A stretch of 64,000 nucleotides of DNA from Rotaria socialis (Eukaryota > Rotifera > Eurotatoria > Philodinida > Philodinidae). Below the pieces are notes generated by a model. That model saw only the letters and a program-made list of their open reading frames with translations, searched no databases and was not told the DNA's origin. The position numbers and the translations under genes are program-made. Positions within the stretch are counted from its first letter, which is position 1. Each line of letters begins with the position of its first letter. This document shows positions 25,001 to 35,624 of this stretch, piece by piece. The stretch covers positions 1-64,000 of the forward strand of contig CAJNYU010004466.1 in NCBI GenBank assembly GCA_905331475.1. Reading direction: 5' to 3'.

Positions 25001-25459
25001 GACAGTTCATTTATGTCTAAAAGACACTTCCGACTATGCATGAATATTTTATAAATAATCTTGAAATTAAATTTAGTTACGCTTAATTTTACTTTCTTTT
25101 TCTTTCATATGTGTAGTAATAGGACCGGACTATAATGATTTAATGACAGCAAATCCTTATCATACATTTGATCCAAGTCGAGCATCATATGGATTTCAAC
25201 CAAGTAAATTTACCTGAAATTTTTCTTTTTCAATTTTAATAATATTTCATATTAAGACCTCTATGACGAAATGACACCGCCACCAGCTTATTGTCCGCCA
25301 TCAATGTCTCATTCATCAGCGTATCCATCGATGCATCCAAATTCGTTTTTTGCAGCTGCAGCAGCCGCAGCGGTTGCTGCGGTTAGTAATAATTCAACAT
25401 CTTTACAGCATGGTATATCTCCATCATCATCTTATCATGGACAAGCTAACGGCGAATAG
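22006..25459 (+). CDS. MEIS: Meis/Homothorax TALE-class homeobox transcription factor
   Basis: A DNA-binding Hox/PBX cofactor. Ten exons fit: 22006-22145, 22210-22348, 22398-22451, 22531-22646, 22710-22806, 23608-23982, 24038-24114, 24544-24602, 25117-25203, 25257-25459, giving 448 aa. The N-terminal PBX-binding domain is plain ([18 protein letters not shown], then [20 protein letters not shown] and [13 protein letters not shown]). A low-complexity linker holds His and Gln runs encoded by CAC/CAG/CAA repeats at about 23698-23752. The TALE homeodomain includes [19 protein letters not shown], the three-residue-loop HPYPSEEQK and [19 protein letters not shown]. The tail carries an alanine run. 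Introns split the homeodomain twice; the intron before the CAG-repeat exon is about 800 nt. Upstream of ATG the exon is open (YNYR), so the true N-terminus may lie in an unseen exon. Confidence 0.95.
23698..23752 (+). repeat. CAC/CAG/CAA trinucleotide repeat coding His-Gln run
   Basis: Within the Meis linker exon. Four His-type codons lead into a long glutamine run built first of CAG and then of CAA codons. Mixed codons suggest an older repeat partly stabilised against slippage. It lies in a predicted disordered linker, so length variation should be tolerated. Confidence 0.9.
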
Positions 25460-26048
25460 GAAAGAACACGTTTTTTTTTGTCTCATTTTTGTTCTAGTGT
25501 GCATATATGTTTATTATTGGTGTTTCATTCTTTTGTTTCGGTTAAAGTTTCAAAAAAAAATATATTATATACTGTGATGAATGAATTACTTCCATTTCTT
25601 TGCTAGAAGTTATTGATTTTTTGCTAGAACAAAACAACGAAAGCGGCAGTGTTAGTAGTTTCTTACTATTCTTTTGAATTTTTATCATTCGATTAAGAAT
25701 AAGAATGTGTTAGTATTCAAGGTGAAACAAAACCCGAACGACAAAAGCAAATAACAGAAGACGCTCTGTATGTCATGTAATGGATAGGTGAAGTAAAAAG
25801 AACGAAGAGGCAAACAGAATACAAAAACAAAACAAGAAAAAAAGGCTTTTGAAAAACATTTTCATTCGGTGCTCCATTATATTCGATATTCGTAGCTGAA
25901 GGTTAAAGGGTTGCTATTAATCTACGAAATAGATTGATAAAAATAATAATATTCGTCACGGGTTTTGTTTATGGTTAGATATTTCTATAAAAGCAAGACA
26001 AATAACTTAATGCAGTTTGGTTTCCTCGAATAGTAGATATTTAAAATA
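25460..26048. other. Meis 3' flank and CoA-transferase promoter
   Basis: About 590 nt of AT-rich sequence. It should contain the Meis 3' UTR and the promoter of the next gene. No exon or repeat seen. Confidence 0.5.
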
Positions 26049-27992
26049 ATGGCAAAGCTGATCATTGATCAAGCTCTATTCCTTATCAATTCCGGTGCAC
26101 GTGTTTTTGTACAGGGTAAGGGGAATAGAATTTTGATAGAAGAAAAATGTAAAAAACGAAGTCAAAAATTAAAAATTCTGTTATGGATTACTGATTGATT
26201 GATTAATCGAAAAAACGATAAATTTCTACTGAGCACGTTCACTATTTATGATAGGAAATATTTATTGTTTTTGCTTGTTCAGTAGGCCCATTCATAAGTA
26301 AGAATTAAACAAACCATTAAAATGTAAATCATCATCATCATTAACAGAAATTAATCTTACATATTGATCACATCCTGGATATGTGCTCAGTTTGAACTGA
26401 ATTAAGGACATCTAGATTAAGTTAGAATACAAGTAGTCTCATGAGAGTCTATCATGTATTTCAGTGGAATGAAATATACAGTAAATGAGATATTATTATT
26501 TAATTTTTGCTTCTTCTTCTATTCTTAGGATGTGGTGGTAGTCCACGATATCTTAATCGGCTTTTAGCTAATCGTGCTGGTGACCTTCGACATGTGGAAA
26601 TCATAAGTCTTAATGCACTTGATGATACATTTACAAATCCAGAATTAAAAGATAGTTTTTTTGTTAATAGTCTTTTTGCATCTTCTTTCGTTCGTTCGTC
26701 GATTGCTAATGGTTCTGGATCGTATATTCCAACATTACTCAGTGAAATGCCACGTCTTTTCAATGAAAATATTCTTCCACTGGATGCTGCTCTTATTCAA
26801 GTTTCACCTCCAGATAAACATGGCTATTGTTCATTGGGTATTTCAGTCGAAGTAACACAAGCAGCAATACGAAATGCTAAACACGTCTTCGCTCAAATCA
26901 ATCGAAATATGCCACGTGTACATGGTGATACATTTGTACATATGAATGATATTGATTCTTTTGTTGAATATGATGAACCATTAATTGAATTGAATTATTC
27001 TGAAGAAAAAACTCAAATAGAATTAAATATTGGCAAAAAAGTTGCTGAATTAATTGAAGATCAGAGTACACGTAAGTGTTTATTTAAATTAATTAACAAA
27101 AATATTTGCGAAAAATCGTATGAATTAATAAAAAGAAAATGTTCCCAATCGTCTAAGGAGTCCTTATATTCACTACTAAACTATAAATAAAAGTTTCTAT
27201 AAAAAACTTTATTTTCAAACGTTAATTAGTAAGAATGTAACTGATGGATTCTATTTATGTTTCTTTTTTTATAGTTCAAGTGGGTATCGGTCCTATTCCA
27301 GATTCTATCTTAATGTTTCTTAATAATCATAAAGATCTAAGTATAGCAACAGAGATGTTATCCGATGGTGTTATACCATTATTAGAAAAAGGTGTTATTA
27401 CAAATCGATATAAAAAATTTCATCCTGGTAAAACAACATGTACATTTATATTGGGAACAAAAAAATTATATGATTTTGTCGATGATAATCCTACTGTTCT
27501 TGCAATGGATGCTTCTATAACAAATGATCCAGCTCAAATACGTCAAAATCCACGAACATGTGCAATTACTTCTGCATTAGAAATCGATCTTACTGGACAA
27601 ATTTGTTCAGATTCATTAGGAACAATACAATATTCTGGTGTTGGTGGTCAAATGGATTTTATGCGCGGTGCTGCTTTGAGTAAATATGGAAAACCAATCA
27701 TTGTCCTACCATCGCAAACATCGAAAGGTGTTTCACGAATTGTGAATACGGTAAAATTTGATTTATTTATTTAATTACATAAAACTAAATAGCAGTTTTA
27801 TAGTTAAAAGAAGGTGCTGGTGTAACAGCGACACGAGCTCATGTCCATTATGTAGCTACTGAATATGGTGTTGTTAATTTATTTGGTAAAAACTATCAAC
27901 AACGAGCTAAAAAATTGATTGAAATAGCGCATCCAAATCATCGTGAAGCATTGGAACGTGCTGCATATAAGCGATTTAAAGCTTTATATTGA
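26049..27992 (+). CDS. Acetyl-CoA hydrolase/transferase (4-hydroxybutyrate CoA-transferase family)
   Basis: A class I CoA-transferase; relatives move CoA between short-chain acids (acetyl-, butyryl-, 4-hydroxybutyryl-CoA) or hydrolyse acetyl-CoA, often in mitochondria. Four exons (26049-26115, 26529-27071, 27275-27750, 27804-27992) encode 424 aa, the usual length. Visible landmarks: INSGARVFVQGCGGSP near the start, SPPDKHGYCSLGISVE, VQVGIGPIPDSI, the conserved SALEIDLTGQICSDSLG with the likely catalytic Glu, GVGGQMDFMRGA, and GVTATRAHVHYVATEYGV. An in-frame TAG 15 nt upstream fixes the start. No obvious mitochondrial presequence precedes INSGARVF, although the leader is short and hydrophobic. 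The first intron (413 nt) is long for the window. Homologues occur in nematodes as well as bacteria, so transfer is not implied. Confidence 0.92.
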
Positions 27993-28263
27993 ATTTTTTG
28001 TGAACGTGAAATTCGGCGATTCATTCATTTTTTTTACCCAAGCCAAGAAAAAGATTGATATGATAGAACGATCTCATTTTATTTATCAAGTAGAGAAATA
28101 AAAGTTAATCAAGCTTTCAACTGATTCATTTTCGTTTTCATTAAAAAGTCTCATTTCCATGTCTAACACTGGGATGAATTATATTTGAATTCTGTCGCAT
28201 CTAAATTATTTCTCAACTATGTGAATAAGTTCATGAAGCAAATGACAGTGTCTTTGAATAATT

Positions 28264-28662
28264 CCCCATGTTGCGAATACCGGATCAATTTTTGCGGTAA
28301 ACCGCGGTATTTATCCGTTTTGCGGTAATGGGAGCCGGTAACCGGACCGGTAAAACCGCGGTAAACCGGCGGTTTTTTGCGCATGTTTATCACATGTGAA
28401 AGTAAAAAAAAGGATCTTTAAAATAGTTTAATTGATGATTCGGAAGACTTTTTCTGTCAAAAATTATAGATAAACCGGTTAACCGCTTTTTTTAGCGGTA
28501 ACCGCGGTATTAATCAAAACCGGCGGTTTACCACGGTAAATGCCAGTTCATTTTTTGTGGTAAACCGCGGTATTTATCCGTTCTGCGGTAATGAGAGCCA
28601 GTAAACGGACCGGTAAAACCGCGGTTAACAGCCGATTTTCATGCGGTTTTTATTACATGGGT
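28264..28662. mobile_element. GC-rich repeat element with ACCCATGT-type ends
   Basis: A roughly 400-bp block built from GCGGTAAACCGCGG, CCGGTAAAACCGCGG and related palindromes. Two copies of a unit of about 105 nt (each starting GGTAAACCGCGGTATTTATCCGTT, reported here as positions 28291 and 28554) lie 263 nt apart in the same orientation. The left end reads CCCCATGTTGCG and the right end, on the other strand, ACCCATGTAAT. These resemble the ACCCATGTAGCC ends of the palindromic element at 38975-39121. I saw no coding sequence and no clear target-site duplication. It is probably a non-autonomous DNA transposon or a nested pair. Confidence 0.55.
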
Positions 28663-29158
28663 CGCTTAAATCTAAATTGCACTATAATAAATAAGATATG
28701 ATCGGTTCTTGCTCAAAGTAGAATAATAGTAAAATGAGATTACTATCGAAATGAGCTAAACTTAAAAAGAAGAGCCAGCATATTTTCGTGCAAAGCCCAA
28801 AAAGAGTTAAATTTTAAATACTTAGATAGATAGATTTTTCTTTTCATAAGTTGTTTTTGTTCGGCTTTATTCGCGTGTGATTGATATGTGGCGTTTCGTA
28901 GTGGCTCCATCTATTCATTTTCAAATCATGACAATTATTTAAAATCGTTTTTTTAAAAGTGAATAGTAATAATAAATGATATCATAATTTTGATTTTTCT
29001 ATTCATCAGATTTATATCAGTAAACATATTTTATTCAATGCCTTGTTCTAAACGAACAAAGACCGGCAACAGAATTGGTTCATAAGGATATCTCTCTTCG
29101 GTGTTTGTGTGTACTCATTCAAGTATCTCAAAGACGTTGACTGTAATTATTCGTAAAA
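28663..29158. other. BUB1 upstream region
   Basis: About 500 nt of AT-rich DNA between the repeat element and the BUB1 start. It presumably carries the BUB1 promoter. No exon seen. Confidence 0.5.
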
Positions 29159-32126
29159 ATGACAAAACCGACGATTGCTGAATTACAACATGAATTTGAC
29201 AAACGTTCAAAACGATATACTGGAATCAATGAAGTATCTGATCTTTGGTTACCGTACGTAAAAGCCTTTTTTTCTATCTAAACTCGATTTTTCAAAATTA
29301 CTTCTCTTCTATAGTTTCTTAGCTGCCATACAAGATACATTGCCGGATGATGATAATGGCGAAAATACATTAGCTAATAACCAAATTCTATATCCGATAT
29401 GTATAAGATGCCTTCAAAAATTTGAAAATGATTCAGAACAAATCAACAATAAAGATTTTGCGGAAATTTGTCTTTTAATTGTAAGTTTTCCTTTGTATAA
29501 TTTCTTAGCTGATGTAAGATTATCTTATTTTCTAGCCTGAAATGTCTGTCGATAAAGGATTATGGTATGGATTATTTTATAAAAAACGTATAGGTGTTAA
29601 ATATGCACATTTATGGATTGATTGGGCTGAATATACTGAAGAAAATGAATTAAACTGGGCTGGTTCATGGGGTATTTATGAAGAAGCAAAAAAATTCGTA
29701 TCTGATCCAAATGTATGTGCCGAAATTGATGAAGCTTACCAGTTCGTTCGTTTTGAATGTTGTATTTCAATTATAGAATTTTGTTTTTCTTTTCAGAGCT
29801 TTTGCATTACGATTTAAAGAATGGGATCAACAAGGTATGTATTGTTCAGTTGGTACTAAAGATAATTTTCAATATTTTATTATTAGAATATACCAAGGAA
29901 CAGTCAAAAAAGCCACAAAAAAATCGAACGACTGTCACTAAACGAAAAACTCAAACACGTAGTTCATTTGACTTGATGATGGCTACTGAGCCAAAAACCA
30001 AACGATCACCTGCACGAGCTCCAATGAAAGTTCAAATGAGTATTGATACAGATGATGATCCTGATTGTCAATTATTACCTGAATGTCGCGAAGCTGTTCG
30101 CATTGAATATTCAAGGTAAAATTTGACCATTTAAACACAAAATAATCTACGTTTATTTTCATTATCAGAATGCTTGATATGTCAAACACAAGTTTACTCG
30201 GTGGTGAACGTATTAGTTGTATGCCAAGTAATCTTCGACGTGGTTCTGTAGTACCGCCATTAATGAATCTATTCACAATTGATCAAGTACTTCGTCGTCA
30301 ATCTTATGTACCTGTTGATGACACATTAGATGAAAATTTTCTTAATGTTTCATGTATTGTTGTCGATGATCGCGATCCATTTGATGACCAGATCCGAAGA
30401 CAAATCCTTGACAAACGTGGCATTAATTATGCATTGATGGAAAATTACTCGGTTGAAAAAACCAATTTACCACCGATTTTAGCAAAAACTAAAATTGGCA
30501 CGAAAATTGAGACAGTCGAATTAGGTTAGCTGATTCTTTTTTCAGAGGAAAGCAGAATTCATATATTGAGATTTTTTTCAGGTGGAACAACTTATGAGTT
30601 TGGAAAAAAATTAGGTGAAGGTGCTTATGGATATGTTATTACAGCACGATTGGAATCAAATCCAAAAGTATCATATGCTTGCAAGGTAATTTTTAAATCT
30701 TAAAAGTGCCAATTTGTTCATTCCTTGTGAAAGAATTAATTTTAATTCTGCTATATTCATGATCACGAACAGAATTAAATTTGAATAGCAGATATTTGGT
30801 TATCGTCTGTGTTTATTCCTGTACATGTCAATAGACCGAAATATTTTTTTTTGTGTCGGTGAAAATAAAATATTTGTTATTTAGATTCAACATCCACCAA
30901 CTGTATGGGAATTCTATATACTTACAGAATTATCACGCCGTTCAGTTCGTAAAGCCGGTCAATTTGATCTTGTAAATGATTTCAATTCTTATATGTAATC
31001 TCATTTTATATGTACCTTTCATTTCGGGTTCATTAAGAATCAACGTATTCCAAATGTATACCGTCTTATTGAATACAATGACTATAGTGTGATGTTTATG
31101 CAACGAGCTCCACAAACTTTGTTGGTATGTAATAACAGTCGAAAAGAACTTCTATGATATGGTTCAGTAGGAATTTCATATTATGAATAAGAGCTCGAGT
31201 TGTTGACTTCAGCATGCCATTATAAGAGAATTGATATTGTAAAATATATTTTTATTCTCTTTATAGGATTTTGCTAATTATCACATTAGCCGTGATCGAT
31301 ATGTTCCATTATGTTATCAACTTTATTATTCAATTGAAATGCTACGTATTTTTGATTATATGCATCGATTACGTATTATTCACTGCGATGTAAGTTATTT
31401 TTGAAAAAAGCTTTCGTTCAACATTTTTCTTTTGCAACCAGGTTAAACCAGACAATTTTATGGTTCTTCATTGGTAAATATATATATATATATATGTTTT
31501 TTTTGTTCGATATGAATATACGGTTTTATATGAAATTTCTAGTCCAACAGCGTTTTCAACGAAAAAAGAAAGTTGTGGACCAATACCCTCATTGATGTTA
31601 ATTGATTTTAACCGTTCGATCGATTTGAAATTATTTGATAATGGTACAGCATTCGTAACATGTGTACCAAAGAAAGAATTAGCTTGCGTTGAAATGTTAC
31701 ATAATCGTCCATGGATTTTTCAAGTAATTCAATCGAAACATCTATAAGTTTCTTTCTGAGATTTATCATTTTTTTTTCTAGCATGATCTTTTTGGTATGG
31801 TGTATTCAATCCATGTACTTGTTTTTCTTAGTTATATGACCGTATGTGAAGATGAACAAAGACAAGACGGTACAATGACAACAAAAGCTAAATTCTCAAA
31901 ACGCACACATGATATATGGAAAGAATTTTTTCACGAGTTTCTTAATATTCCTGATTGTCAACATTTACCAGATTTGAATGCATGGGCTGATCGATTAGAA
32001 TTACTATTATTCGAAGAAGCTAAACGTATTAAAGCTAAAGATACTGACTATACAAATATGTTTCGAATAAAACTCGACACACATCTTAATCAATTTCAAC
32101 CGGCACCACCAGCACCTGCAATTTAA
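29159..32126 (+). CDS. BUB1: BUB1-like spindle checkpoint kinase
   Basis: A mitotic checkpoint kinase acting at kinetochores. Thirteen exons fit the frame (29159-29253 through 31782-32126), giving 682 aa, shorter than human BUB1 (about 1085). The N-terminal Mad3/BUB1 TPR region is seen in ELQHEFDKRSKRYTG and VKYAHLWIDWAEYTEENEL. A short basic linker follows, then from about residue 364 a kinase domain with LGEGAYGYV, Lys in YACKIQ, HCDVKPDNFMV, LIDFNRSIDLKLF, HNRPWIFQHDLFG and the BUB1-specific FFHEFLNIPDCQHLP tail. The DFG-equivalent reads DFN (human BUB1 has DLG). I see no KEN box and no clear GLEBS Bub3-binding motif, so it looks BUB1-like rather than BubR1-like. The linker is much compressed. 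Exons are cleanly phased, so it is not a pseudogene. Confidence 0.9.
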
Positions 32127-32895
32127 ATAATGTTTCCTTTAGAATTCTTTACATATATGAATGTAGCTTATAATATTTTTCTTCTTATACATATACATAT
32201 ATATAGATATATACATACGAATAAAAATAAATAAATAATTAGATTTGCGTACTATTAATGAAAAAAAGAAAGCTTTCTTCGATTGTATTTTTACTCATAA
32301 AAAGTTGTGAAAATAGAACTTCTTTTTTATTTCAATACTACTCAGAAGATATCGGAGCTGAGAGAAAGCCGAACGCAAAGTGTTTGCTTTTGAAATTTAT
32401 GAATTGTTAATATTTAAAACTGCACTAAGGTTTCACATCATTGCTAATTTTTAGTGTTTCGCAAGAAAATAAAAGGACCTATGATAAATCAATATACTCA
32501 TGTGTATTAACATTAAATACGAAAGCTAAAATCCAGGGCTTCTCGCCAACCACTATTTTGCATGCCATTCCGCTCGTTTTTTTTACAGATAACAATCCAC
32601 CGATGGCTTACCAATGATAGTGGGAACAAATATACAACACATAATTGTAGATAAAAATCACTTTTTTAAAGTATTCTTAGTAGATTAATAGATGAATATC
32701 ATCTAGCCTGTATTTTAGTTAAATAGAATTTATTACAAAATATTTAACTTGAAATTAAATTTAGGATATTATTTACATCTAAAAAAAGCTGCACTGCAAA
32801 ACCGAGTAATAAAAAAGACTAAACACCTTGCAGCTGACACTTTCTCTCATCATGTCTTTTTTTTTCTACGTTGAAGCGAAGAAGCAAGCCATAAT
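32127..32895. other. BUB1/GH92 intergenic region
   Basis: About 770 nt with a TA/CATA-rich run near 32190-32240. It should hold the BUB1 3' UTR and the GH92 promoter. A pyrimidine run (TTTTTTTTTCTACG) lies about 30 nt before the GH92 ATG. No gene seen. Confidence 0.5.
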
Positions 32896-35275
32896 ATGAA
32901 AAATATCATGAAGACAAACAATATTTTACTCATATTAGTGTTCATATTAGGAGTTAATGATTGTGATGCAAAGACGATCACCGAATTTCCACCAATGAGT
33001 TTATATATTGGCACAGATGGTGATGGTTTCGGTGCAGGCTCATTGCCATTAGGTGTTCAAAGTCCATATGGTGCTCTTCGTTTAGGTGCTGATACCAGTA
33101 ATACTTTAAATGTTCCGATTATATTCAATCATCTTGGTGGTTATCATTATTCTGATACTCATATAGATGTCTTTTCACATACGCATATGTTCGGAGCTGG
33201 CGTACAGGATTATGGCGAAGTTGGTATCATGCCAACTCAAATAACTAGCACTAAACAATTAGAAGAAATGATTTCGAAACGAAATGGCTATCGTAGTGCG
33301 TTTCGACATGAACGTGAAGTTGTCCAACCGGGTTATTACCAAGTTTATCTTGATACACATCAAATAAATGTTGAATTAACAGCTACGGAACAAGTTGGCA
33401 TACATCGTTATACGTATGATAAGATAAAAAATAAACATCATGCTATACTTATTGATAGTAGTTACACATTACAAGCACGTGCATGCAATCATAGTCAAAT
33501 TAATATTGATACAACAAATTATGAAATTACGGGATTGATTTTTATCGAAGGATCACTTTCAAAACGTTTTGGCGGTCTAGCAACTTATTTTGTTATTACA
33601 TTCGATCATGAATGGGCTGATTTCGGTGTTTGGAATGATGGGGAAATCATTGAAAAACAAAATCAAACTAATGGATGCTCATCAGGTGCTTATATTATAT
33701 TACCTGATGAACACGAACAAATAACAATGTATGTTGGAATTAGCTTTATTTCGATTGATCAAGCACGTACTAATTTACATATGCAAACAAATATATTTCA
33801 ACCATTTGATTCTCTTCGAACAATAGTACAACAAAAATGGCTCGATGAACTATCGAGATTTGAGGTATGAATTGTTTAATTTTAATTTTTGAGCTGGTTT
33901 TCACTATTCTTTCATTTAGGTTAGTGCGGAATGGGATCGTGAAGCTGAAATTAAATTCAATTCAGCTCTTGTTCATTCATTATCAAGTCCAACGCAATGG
34001 GACGAATCAAATGGTGCCTATCTTGGATTCGATGGTCAAATTCATACAAAACCCGATTATATGCAACATGTCTATACTGATTTATCCATATGGGATGTAT
34101 TTCGTACGCAAATTCCATTTATTCTTTTTCACGATTCACAACGAGCAAATGATATAATACATTCTATTATGATTAACGTTGAACAAGGTGGTGATTTACC
34201 TAAATGGCCTTTTGCTAATGGTTATACAGGTTGTATGATAGGTTCACATGCTGATATTCTTATAAGTGATTTAATTATGAAAAAAGAACATGATCAACAT
34301 TTAAATTTAACACAAGTCACACAAGCTTTAAGAAAAGTTGCTAATCAAAATCAAGTACATGACGGCCGATTTGACCCAGCAGCATATATAAAATATCAAT
34401 ATGTTCCTTATGATATGGATCACGATTCTGCATCATTAACATTGAGTTATTCTTACGATGATTGGGCTATAGGAAACGTGATGAATGCTGCTGGCTTAAC
34501 TGATGAAGCTAAAGAATACTATGAGAGATCAACGTGGTTCGAACATGTGTTTGATAGTGAAACAAAATTTTTTTGTCCAAAAAATACAACAGGAAAATTC
34601 TATTGTCCAGAAAATGAAATTGAATTTATTAATCCATTCGATAATAGATATGTCGAAGGCGACGCTTGGCATTATCGATTTTTTGTACCACATAATACAT
34701 CACGTCTGATTGAATTATTTGGCGGCCGAGATAATTTTATTGAAGAATTAAATTCATTTTTTCAACGTGGACAACCATGGACGTCAACATTATTGCCCAA
34801 TCCATACTATTGGCCAGGCAATGAACATAATCTATTTTCTGTTTGGCAATTTAACTATGCTAATCGTTCAGATCTTACACAAAAATATGCACGATGGCTG
34901 CTGAATCATGCTTATACAATGAAACCGGACGGGTTACCTGGTAACGATGATTATGGAACAATGTCTGCTTGGTATCTATTTACTAGTATGGGTTTTTATC
35001 CTCTATCTGGTTCATCAACATATTTAATTGGTAGTCCAGCATTTGATCGTATAAAAATTACAAGAAAAAATACTGAATGCGTTTTATTAATAAACGTTCA
35101 TAATAATTCTCCAACGAATATTTATGTTGAACGTGTTTTATTGAATGGTGAAATTCTCTTAACATTTCCATTTCTCGATCATATAGATCATTTGAAATGT
35201 TCGGATGACAATCAATCAAACATTCAATTAGACTTTTTTATGTCACCAACTCCTGTTTTGTCATATGACAAATAA
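32896..35275 (+). CDS. Secreted GH92-family alpha-mannosidase
   Basis: A glycoside hydrolase family 92 protein; characterised members are calcium-dependent exo-alpha-mannosidases that trim N-glycans. Two exons (32896-33864, 33920-35275) encode 774 aa, the normal family size. A signal peptide is clear (NILLILVFILGVNDCDA). Family landmarks run in order: LPLGVQSPYGALRLGADTSN, FSHTHMFGAGVQDYGEVGIMP, DLSIWDVFRTQIPF, the helix YDDWAIGNVMNAAG, EGDAWHYRFFVPH, PGNEHN (candidate general acid Glu625) and GNDDYGTMSAWYLFTSMGFYP (Asp666/Asp667, likely base). It has a single 55-nt intron where neighbours have many. GH92 is chiefly bacterial, with some fungal and protist members; an animal copy is unusual. 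Codon use looks like the neighbours, so any transfer would be old. It likely acts on dietary or extracellular mannosides. Confidence 0.92.
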
Positions 35276-35624
35276 ATCGATTAAAAAAATAACCTCTAAC
35301 CTGTCGTCAATAAGTTTGACTTCAAAGAATTAACACCGACATGTGTCTCGAGTGATTCAAGATAATTGATGTGGCAATAGAATCAATACAGAGGCTCTTT
35401 TTTCTTTGTTTTAACAGAAAAAGGCAACAGTTGGTAAAATATATATGTATCCAACTGAGTAATATATTCGGTGGTCGTCGATGAATATCATTTTCTCTCT
35501 CTAAAGAAAGAGAGAGAGAGAGTGCGAGGAGAAAAAGCGAAAGCGAGAGAGAGTATTCTGTTTGTTAGTCTCAATCATTTGATCATATATATAGAGAGAG
35601 AGAAACCCAAAAAGAAAAGAATCA
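35276..35624. other. GH92/glypican intergenic region with CT/GA hairpin
   Basis: About 350 nt. At roughly 35492-35521 a CTCTCTCTCT run is followed by AAAGA and a GAGAGAGAGAG run, forming a simple-sequence inverted repeat. More GA-rich sequence continues to about 35605, just before the glypican ATG. This is likely the glypican core promoter and 5' UTR. Confidence 0.5.
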
